64,000 nt of DNA from Pseudomonas fluorescens (lineage in GTDB: Bacteria; Pseudomonadota; Gammaproteobacteria; Pseudomonadales; Pseudomonadaceae). The DNA is taken from contig NZ_CP015637.1 of the NCBI RefSeq assembly GCF_001708445.1, forward strand, positions 3,225,001-3,289,000. The letters are read 5' to 3'. Each line of letters starts with the position of its first letter. Positions within the stretch are counted from its first letter, which is position 1. A model generated the notes under the pieces. That model did not search any database. It worked only from the letters and a program-made list of their open reading frames with translations, and had not been told where the DNA came from. Of this stretch, positions 58,354 to 64,000 are shown one piece after another. The translations under genes and the position numbers were made by a program.

Positions 58354-58410
58354 CTAATGCCGTTCAGTTAAGGCTTTTTTGTAGGAGCGAGCTTGCTCGC
58401 GAAAAACTCA
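58354..58410 (+). repeat. Half of a family A element (solo left arm)
   Basis: CTAATGCCGTTCAGTTAAG is followed by the T-rich spacer, the REP core and GCGAAAAACTCA, with no matching right arm. It lies in the 479-base gene-free gap 58298-58776 after lipA. Confidence 0.75.
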
Positions 58411-58487
58411 ACGCGGGTTTCTTTTTGGTTGGCATACATGCACCTCTTACTCATGTTATGCCCGAACACAAAATTTCTGACACCCCC

Positions 58488-58612
58488 AGCGGGCTTGCCC
58501 CGCGTTGGGGCGCGAAGCGGCCCTGACCCAGACGCCGCGTTTCTCCAGGCAGAACTCATTGGCTGGTTTTGGGGCCGCTTCGCAGCCCAACGCGGGGCAA
58601 GCCCGCTCGCCA
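58488..58612. repeat. Family B inverted repeat
   Basis: Arms of about 34 bases (AGCGGGCTTGCCCCGCG at the left, ending GCGGGGCAAGCCCGCT at the right) enclose about 50 bases. The interior is shared with the copy at 38518. Confidence 0.82.
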
Positions 58613-58776
58613 CAACAAGCGCTCTCCCCCACAACAAGCCCTCTGGCCACAACAGGCCGACTCACCACCGATTTATGTTCGTCACCATGTTTTTGCATAC
58701 GCCGGGTGAATGATCGTCGCAGTGGGAGAGGACTGGATTTATTCTCGATCCAACAACCACAAGATCGAGGTAGCCC

Positions 58777-59961
58777 ATGCGTGAAGTAGTGATCGTCGAC
58801 AGTGTGCGAACCGGCCTGGCCAAATCCTTTCGCGGCAAGTTCAACCAGACCCGCCCGGATGACATGGCGGCCCATTGCGTCAACGCGCTGCTGGCCCGCA
58901 ACGGCATCGACCCGGCCACGGTGGAGGATTGCATCGTCGGCGCCGGCTCCAACGAGGGCGCCCAGGGCTACAACATCGGGCGCAACGTGGCGGTGCTTTC
59001 GCAATTGGGTACCGGCACGGCAGGGATGACGCTCAACCGCTTCTGTTCGTCGGGCCTGCAGGCGATCGCCATCGCCGCCAACCAGATCGCCTCGGGGTGC
59101 AGCGATATCATCGTGGCGGGCGGTGTCGAGTCGATCAGCCTGACCATGAAAAGCGTCAACACCGATAACCTCATCAACCCGCTGCTCAAGGCGCAGGTGC
59201 CGGGCATCTACTTCCCCATGGGCCAGACCGCTGAAATCGTCGCGCGCCGCTACAACGTGAGCCGCGAAGACCAGGACCTCTACGCCTTGCAAAGTCAGCA
59301 GCGCACGGCCCAGGCCCAGACCGATGGCCTGTTTGACGATGAAATCGTGGCGATGGCGGTCAAGTACAGGGTCGAGGACAAGAACACTGGCGCCGTACAA
59401 ATCCTCGACGGCGTCGTTGATCGCGATGACTGCAACCGCCCGGACACCACGTTGGCCAGCCTGTCTGGGTTGAAGCCGGTGTTTGCCGAAGACGGCTCGG
59501 TGACGGCGGGTAACTCGTCGCAGCTCTCCGATGGCGCCTCGATGACGCTGGTGATGAGCCTGGAGAAAGCCCTGGAACTGGGGCTCAAGCCCAAGGCGTT
59601 TTTCCGCGGTTTCACCGTGGCAGGTTGCGAGCCGGATGAGATGGGCATCGGCCCGGTGTTCTCGGTGCCCAAGCTGCTCAAGGCGCGAGGCCTGCAGGTG
59701 GCGGACATCGACCTGTGGGAACTCAACGAAGCCTTCGCTTCCCAATGCCTGTACGCGCGTAATCGCCTGGAAATTGATAACGACAAGTACAACGTCAACG
59801 GCGGCTCGATCTCCATTGGCCACCCGTTCGGCATGACCGGTTCGCGCCAGGTCGGGCACCTGGTGCGTGAGCTGCAGCGGCGCAATTTGCGTTATGGCAT
59901 CGTCACCATGTGCGTGGGCGGCGGCATGGGCGCCACGGGACTGTTCGAAGCCGTGCGCTGA
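58777..59961 (+). CDS. Acetyl-CoA C-acyltransferase (thiolase)
   Basis: This 394-residue thiolase has catalytic C90 (NRFCSSGLQAIA), GHPFG histidine and CVGGGMGA cysteine motifs. It cleaves 3-ketoacyl-CoA with CoA in fatty acid breakdown or catalyses the reverse condensation. The ATG at 58777 follows GAGGTAG. No beta-oxidation dehydrogenase lies beside it, so its specific pathway cannot be told; it follows the lipase gene in the same direction, but the long repeat-filled gap argues against co-transcription. Confidence 0.93.
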   Translation: MREVVIVDSVRTGLAKSFRGKFNQTRPDDMAAHCVNALLARNGIDPATVEDCIVGAGSNEGAQGYNIGRNVAVLSQLGTGTAGMTLNRFCSSGLQAIAIAANQIASGCSDIIVAGGVESISLTMKSVNTDNLINPLLKAQVPGIYFPMGQTAEIVARRYNVSREDQDLYALQSQQRTAQAQTDGLFDDEIVAMAVKYRVEDKNTGAVQILDGVVDRDDCNRPDTTLASLSGLKPVFAEDGSVTAGNSSQLSDGASMTLVMSLEKALELGLKPKAFFRGFTVAGCEPDEMGIGPVFSVPKLLKARGLQVADIDLWELNEAFASQCLYARNRLEIDNDKYNVNGGSISIGHPFGMTGSRQVGHLVRELQRRNLRYGIVTMCVGGGMGATGLFEAVR

Positions 59962-59966
59962 TAAGT

Positions 59967-60008
59967 GTGGGAGGGGGCAAGTCGAATCGTCGCACCGCCC
60001 CCTCCCAC
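59967..60008 (+). terminator. Long-stem hairpin after the thiolase gene
   Basis: GTGGGAGGGGGC (59967-59978) pairs perfectly with its complement at 59997-60008, six bases after the stop. There is no T-run, so termination is probable rather than certain. Confidence 0.6.
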
Positions 60009-60090
60009 AGGTATGCAGCGCCATATCCCAATGCGTCCACTTGCCCCTAGAATAGCCGCTCCTCCACCTCTGGCATTTTCTGGGGCACTC

Positions 60091-61047
60091 ATGCACATCT
60101 CTTCCGGCCGCTGGGTCTACGGTTTTTTCCTGACCCTGCTGACCGCGCTGCTCTGGGGCATTCTGCCGATCAAGCTCAAGCAAGTGTTGCAGGTGATGGA
60201 CCCGATCACCGTCACCTGGTTTCGCCTGATGGTGGCCGGCAGTTGCCTCTTCGTGTACCTCGCCGCGACCAAGCGCCTGCCCAGTCGTAAAGTGCTCGGC
60301 CCCAAGGGCGGCTGGCTGGTGGCGATGGCCGTGTGCGGCCTGGTGGGCAACTACGTGTTGTACCTGGTGGGCCTGAAACTGCTCAGCCCCGGCACCGCGC
60401 AGTTGGTGGTGCAGATGGGGCCGATCTTCCTGATGATCGCCAGCGTGTTTGTGTTCAAGGAACGTTTCAGCGTGGGTCAGAGCGTGGGCCTGGTGGTGCT
60501 GATCGTCGGCTTCGGTCTGTTCTTCAACCAACGCCTGGAGGAACTGCTGACGTCCCTCGGCGCTTATACCGCCGGTGTGCTGACGATCCTGCTCGCCACG
60601 TCGATCTGGGTGTTCTACGCCTTGGGCCAGAAGCAGTTGCTGACCGTCTGGAATTCGCTGCAAGTGATGATGGTGATCTACCTGTCGTGCGCCGTGCTGC
60701 TGACGCCTTGGGCGCATCCGCTGGAGGCCCTGCAACTGAGCCCGCTGCAAGGCTGGCTGTTGCTGGCGTGTTGCATGAACACACTGGTGGCCTACGGCGC
60801 ATTTGCCGAAGCCCTGGCCCACTGGGAAGCCTCGCGGGTGAGTGCAACCCTGGCACTGACGCCGTTGGTGACCTTTGTCGCGGTGGCGTTGGCGGCGTGG
60901 CTGTGGCCCAACTATGTGCAGGCCGAAGAGATCAATGCCTTGGGCTATTTCGGCGCGTTGGTGGTGGTCATGGGGTCGGCGGCGGTTGCGCTGGCGCCGT
61001 CGTTGCTCGCCGGGCTCAAGGCCCGGCGGCTACGCATGGCGTCTTAG
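60091..61047 (+). CDS. EamA/DMT-family transporter
   Basis: This 318-residue inner-membrane protein has ten predicted helices and two EamA repeats ([19 protein letters not shown] at the start; [14 protein letters not shown] in the second). It is probably a metabolite exporter of unknown substrate. The ATG at 60091 (MHISSGRW) was chosen because the preceding in-frame sequence is the terminator region and not protein-like. It converges on fumC, the two stops overlapping by four bases. Confidence 0.88.
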   Translation: MHISSGRWVYGFFLTLLTALLWGILPIKLKQVLQVMDPITVTWFRLMVAGSCLFVYLAATKRLPSRKVLGPKGGWLVAMAVCGLVGNYVLYLVGLKLLSPGTAQLVVQMGPIFLMIASVFVFKERFSVGQSVGLVVLIVGFGLFFNQRLEELLTSLGAYTAGVLTILLATSIWVFYALGQKQLLTVWNSLQVMMVIYLSCAVLLTPWAHPLEALQLSPLQGWLLLACCMNTLVAYGAFAEALAHWEASRVSATLALTPLVTFVAVALAAWLWPNYVQAEEINALGYFGALVVVMGSAAVALAPSLLAGLKARRLRMAS

Positions 61048-62426
61048 GCGCCCAGCATGTTTTCCGGGCGTACCCACTGGTCGAACTCTGCGTCGGTGAG
61101 GTAGCCCAGGTCCAGCGCCGCTTCCCGAAGGGTCAATCCTTCGGCGTAGGCCTTCTTGGCGATCTCTGCTGACTTGTCATAGCCGATGTGCGGGTTGAGC
61201 GCCGTGACCAGCATCAGCCCGCGTTCCAGGTGCTCGGCCATTTGTTCGGCGTCGGGCTCCAGGCCGGCGATGCAGTGCTCCTGGAAGTTATTGCAGCCGT
61301 CGGCCAACAGGCGGATCGATTCCAGCAGGTTGTGGATGATCACCGGCTTGTACACGTTCAACTGCAAATGCCCTTGGCTCGCCGCGATGCCGATGGTCAC
61401 GTCATTGCCCAGTACTTGGCAGGCCAGCATGGACAGCGCTTCGCACTGGGTCGGATTGACCTTGCCGGGCATGATCGAGCTGCCCGGTTCGTTGGCTGGC
61501 AGTTTGACTTCCGCCAGCCCGGCGCGGGGGCCGGAGCCGAGCAGGCGCAGGTCGTTGGCGATTTTCATCAGGGCCACGGCCAGGGTTTTCAGCGCACCGT
61601 GCAAGGTCACCAGGGGTTCGTGTCCGGAGAGGGCGGCGAATTTGTTGGGGGCGGTCACGAACGGTAAGCCCGACAGCGCCGCCAGCTCGGCGGCAATCGC
61701 TTCGCCAAAGCCATGGGGCGAGTTGAGCCCGGTGCCCACGGCCGTGCCGCCCTGGGCCAGCTCGCAGACCTGGGGCAGGGCGCTGCGGATCGCGCGCTCG
61801 GCGTAATCAAGCTGGGCGATAAACGCCGAGAGTTCCTGGCCAAAGGTGATCGGCGTGGCATCCATCATATGAGTGCGACCGGTCTTCACCAGCTTCATAT
61901 GCCGTGCCGACAGTTCCGCCAGGCCGCCGGACAGGTGGGTGATCGCCGGCAGCAATTGCTGGTTGACCGCCTGAACCGCCGCGATGCTCATGGCGGTGGG
62001 GAAGCAGTCGTTGGAACTCTGGGAGCGGTTGACGTGATCGTTGGGGTGTACGGGGCTCTTGCCGCCACGGGTCTTGCCCGACAGCTCGTTGGCGCGGCCG
62101 GCGATCACTTCGTTGGCGTTCATGTTGCTTTGGGTGCCGCTGCCGGTTTGCCACACCACCAAGGGGAATTGGTCGTCATGTTGGCCGGCCAGTACTTCGT
62201 CGGCGGCTTGTTCGATCAAGCGGGCGATATCGGCGGGCAGGTCGCCATTGCGGTCGTTGACCCGGGCAGCGGCCTTCTTGATCAAGGCCAGGGCGTGCAG
62301 GACCGCCAGGGGCATGCGCTGTTCGCCGATAGCGAAGTTCACCAGCGAACGTTGGGTCTGGGCGCCCCAGTAAGCGTCATCCGGGACTTGGACTTCTCCC
62401 AGGCTGTCGGTTTCGATACGGCTCAT
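61044..62426 (-). CDS. fumC: Class II fumarate hydratase
   Basis: This 460-residue enzyme has all family blocks: [44 protein letters not shown] and the signature [11 protein letters not shown]. It interconverts fumarate and malate in the citric acid cycle and, having no iron-sulfur cluster, resists iron limitation and oxidative stress. The ATG at 62426 (MSRIETDS) follows AAGGAG by 8 bases. It is divergent from the DUF2059 gene. In P. aeruginosa one fumC sits beside homologous DUF2059, bolA and trhO genes. Confidence 0.96.
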   Translation of the reverse strand: MSRIETDSLGEVQVPDDAYWGAQTQRSLVNFAIGEQRMPLAVLHALALIKKAAARVNDRNGDLPADIARLIEQAADEVLAGQHDDQFPLVVWQTGSGTQSNMNANEVIAGRANELSGKTRGGKSPVHPNDHVNRSQSSNDCFPTAMSIAAVQAVNQQLLPAITHLSGGLAELSARHMKLVKTGRTHMMDATPITFGQELSAFIAQLDYAERAIRSALPQVCELAQGGTAVGTGLNSPHGFGEAIAAELAALSGLPFVTAPNKFAALSGHEPLVTLHGALKTLAVALMKIANDLRLLGSGPRAGLAEVKLPANEPGSSIMPGKVNPTQCEALSMLACQVLGNDVTIGIAASQGHLQLNVYKPVIIHNLLESIRLLADGCNNFQEHCIAGLEPDAEQMAEHLERGLMLVTALNPHIGYDKSAEIAKKAYAEGLTLREAALDLGYLTDAEFDQWVRPENMLGA

Positions 62427-62524
62427 CGGGCACACTCCTTCAGGTTCGTTTGCGCAGTTTAGGCTGTGATCGGCCCGGGGGGTTCCCTAAAAGACTTTTC
62501 ATCGGATTCATTCACGGCAATCCG

Positions 62525-62562
62525 CGCCCGCTAAGGCTCGGGGTTGAGCCGGGGCGTTTTTT
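62525..62562 (+). terminator. Hairpin with T-run in the divergent fumC / DUF2059 spacer
   Basis: CGCCC...GGCTC, a GGGGTT loop, GAGCC...GGGCG and TTTTTT resemble an intrinsic terminator on the plus strand, 57 bases before the DUF2059 ATG. No gene upstream reads into it, so it may be an attenuator in the leader of that gene. Confidence 0.5.
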
Positions 62563-62618
62563 AGGCGCAGAATGGGCGCCCTTGGGGTCTTACCTCGCCT
62601 GCTAGAAAAGGAAACTCG

Positions 62619-63137
62619 ATGACTCGTCTTCGTGCCATCTGTACCGCGGTTGCTCTGGTTTGCGCCAGCGGCCAGGTTTTTGCCGATACCGCCAGCCACA
62701 ACGCCAGTGCCGAAGCCTTCCTTACCCTGGCCCACGCTGACAAGCTGGGGACCCCGGTGTACATGCAAGTGCAGCAAATGTTCGCCCAGCGTTTCGAACA
62801 GACCAAGGCGCCTGCCGCCAAACAGTCCGTACTGGACAGCTACCAGGCCAAGGCCAATGCTGCCCTGGACCAAGCCATCGGCTGGCCGAAACTGAAGCCG
62901 GACATGGTCAAGCTCTACACCAGCAACTTCAGCGAATCCGAGCTCAAGGACCTGGTTGCGTTCTACCAGTCGCCACTGGGCAAGAAAGTCCTGGAGAAAA
63001 TGCCGCAGCTGACCCAGCAATCGGCCCAGATGACCCAGGCCAAACTGGAAAGCGCCGTGCCGGTGGTGAACAAGCTGTTGGAAGACATGACCAACGAGCT
63101 GACGCCTAAAGCCGCCGCACCGGCCAAGAAGAAGTAA
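62619..63137 (+). CDS. DUF2059 periplasmic protein
   Basis: This 172-residue protein has a signal peptide (MTRLRAICTAVALVCASGQVFA) and a helical DUF2059 domain (YTSNFSESELKDLVAFYQSP, then GKKVLEKMPQL). The C-terminus is lysine- and alanine-rich. The family is common next to bolA but its role is unknown. The ATG at 62619 follows AAAAGGAAA. It ends seven bases before the bolA start, so the two form an operon. Confidence 0.92.
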   Translation: MTRLRAICTAVALVCASGQVFADTASHNASAEAFLTLAHADKLGTPVYMQVQQMFAQRFEQTKAPAAKQSVLDSYQAKANAALDQAIGWPKLKPDMVKLYTSNFSESELKDLVAFYQSPLGKKVLEKMPQLTQQSAQMTQAKLESAVPVVNKLLEDMTNELTPKAAAPAKKK

Positions 63138-63143
63138 GCAGGA

Positions 63144-63440
63144 ATGACCATGCAACAGCGTATCGAAACGGCACTTGCCGCCCTGGCCCCGGAGCACTTG
63201 AGCGTGCTGGACGAAAGCCATATGCACAGCCGTGGGTTGCAGACCCACTTCAAGGCCGTGCTGGTCAGCCAGCAGTTCGAGGGGCTCAACCGCGTCAAGC
63301 GCCACCAGAAGGTCTACGCCACCCTGGGTGACCTGATGAGCGAGTTTCATGCGCTGGCGCTGCATACCTACACGCCCGCAGAGTGGGCGAAAATCGACGC
63401 AGCCCCGGCCTCGCCGACCTGCGCCGGCGGCCATGGCTGA
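63144..63440 (+). CDS. bolA: BolA-family protein
   Basis: This 98-residue BolA domain protein has a conserved C-terminal-helix pattern: VLDESHMHSRGLQTHFKAVLV and the RVKRHQKVYATLGD segment with the invariant histidine. BolA proteins work with monothiol glutaredoxins in iron-sulfur trafficking and also affect cell shape and biofilm. The ATG at 63144 or the one six bases on (MQQRIE) can start the gene; AGGA lies just upstream. A terminator follows at 63483. Confidence 0.94.
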   Translation: MTMQQRIETALAALAPEHLSVLDESHMHSRGLQTHFKAVLVSQQFEGLNRVKRHQKVYATLGDLMSEFHALALHTYTPAEWAKIDAAPASPTCAGGHG

Positions 63441-63482
63441 TGACCGGGTGCCTCTGACACCTCGCATTTGCTAGAATCCGCA

Positions 63483-63511
63483 ACGCGCCGCTTAGCCGGC
63501 GCGTTTTTTTT
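63483..63511 (+). terminator. Rho-independent terminator after bolA
   Basis: ACGCGCCG and CGGCGCGT form an eight-base stem around CTTAGC, followed by TTTTTTTT, 43 bases after the bolA stop. Confidence 0.85.
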
Positions 63512-63558
63512 GCATCCGGTTCACCCCTTACGAGGGTAGCCACCTGGAGAGAACACCC

Positions 63559-64000
63559 ATGACTCAACCGATTGTCGTGGCGGCACTGTATAAGTTCGTC
63601 ACCCTCGAAGATTACGTTGCGCTGCGCGAGCCCCTGCTGCAGGCGATGGTCGACAATGGCATCAAAGGCACCTTGCTGATCGCCGAAGAAGGCATCAACG
63701 GTACCATTTCCGGCAGCCGCGAAGGCATTGACGGCCTGATGGCCTGGCTCAAGAACGACCCGCGCATGGACGACATCGACCACAAAGAGTCGTACTGCGA
63801 CGAGCAGCCGTTCTACCGCACCAAGGTCAAGCTCAAGAAAGAGATCGTGACCCTGGGCGTCGAAGGCGTCGACCCGAACAAGAAGGTCGGCACCTACGTC
63901 GATCCGCAGGACTGGAACGCGCTGATCAGCGACCCCGAAGTGTTGTTGATCGACACCCGTAACGACTACGAAGTGTCCATCGGCACTTTTGAAGGCGCGA
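63559..64000 (+). CDS. trhO: tRNA uridine-34 hydroxylase TrhO (YceA, rhodanese domain), 3' end outside window
   Basis: The first 147 residues are present: an N-terminal UPF0176 domain ([21 protein letters not shown] start; [17 protein letters not shown]) and the beginning of the rhodanese domain ([19 protein letters not shown]). The catalytic cysteine lies beyond the window. TrhO hydroxylates uridine at the tRNA wobble position using oxygen. The ATG at 63559 follows GGAGAGAAC by a few bases, just after the bolA terminator. Confidence 0.95.
   Translation, partial: MTQPIVVAALYKFVTLEDYVALREPLLQAMVDNGIKGTLLIAEEGINGTISGSREGIDGLMAWLKNDPRMDDIDHKESYCDEQPFYRTKVKLKKEIVTLGVEGVDPNKKVGTYVDPQDWNALISDPEVLLIDTRNDYEVSIGTFEGA

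Noticed and set aside
58456..60822. A 788-codon open frame on the minus strand across the thiolase and EamA genes
   Set aside because: It is antisense to two clear genes and runs through repeats; no ribosome site or domain was found.

Overview
The window is chromosomal DNA of a fluorescent Pseudomonas, most likely the P. fluorescens group. The grounds are a complete aprA-inh-aprD-aprE-aprF-lipA exoprotease/lipase cluster, a fumC / DUF2059 / bolA / trhO block of the kind seen in Pseudomonas, a DUF1652 protein (a family largely confined to Pseudomonas), many GTAGGAGCGAGCTTGCTCGCGA-type REP sequences, high GC content and GC-ending codons. About 50 protein genes are supported. No rRNA, tRNA, CRISPR array, transposase or prophage gene was seen.

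Layout. 0-5.3 kb: a GNAT acetyltransferase (cut by the window edge), an FNR/Anr paralogue, a universal stress protein and a zinc alcohol dehydrogenase that diverge from a region with two Anr boxes, a tiny ORF and an MgtC/DUF4010 membrane protein. 5.3-11.6 kb: a tightly overlapping seven-gene minus-strand operon (thermostable-hemolysin family, AMP-binding enzyme, haem-oxygenase-like diiron enzyme, short-chain dehydrogenase, TPR protein, response regulator, sensor kinase). It is divergent from cytochrome b561, with a mirrored pair of PmrA/QseB-like boxes between them. This is the best candidate for an undescribed system. 12.3-18.5 kb: a sugar ABC transporter, LacI regulator and xylulokinase. 18.5-19.8 kb: repeats, a membrane protein and tiny ORFs. 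19.8-25.7 kb: an amino-acid uptake operon whose first gene fuses an AruH-like aminotransferase to an ABC ATPase, with a BetI/TetR-type regulator and matching operators at both ends. 25.7-30.5 kb: repeats, a YgdI/YgdR-like lipoprotein, and a FAN1-like nuclease overlapping a Cas4-like-nuclease/XPD-like helicase. 30.6-35.3 kb: two divergent, large, repetitive Ig-like proteins of unknown function. 35.6-38 kb: an alpha-E / ATP-grasp pair. 38.2-42.4 kb: nested palindromic repeats, a pirin, a UvrD/HelD-like helicase and DUF1652. 42.7-50 kb: an AraC regulator, FAD oxidase, cupin, polyamine-type binding protein, LuxR regulator, APC permease and DmpA-family aminopeptidase, which suggest amine or peptide catabolism. 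50.4-58.3 kb: the alkaline protease/lipase type I secretion cluster. 58.8-64 kb: a thiolase, EamA transporter, fumC, DUF2059, bolA and trhO (cut by the window edge).

Regulatory signals read directly from the sequence are perfect or near-perfect Anr boxes, LacI-type palindromes, a TetR palindrome with a second copy at the far end of its presumed target operon, mirrored response-regulator boxes, and a perfect RsmA/RsmE-type motif over the aprA ribosome binding site. Family assignments come from recognised motifs, not searches. Functions proposed for the seven-gene operon and the Ig-like pair are inference.
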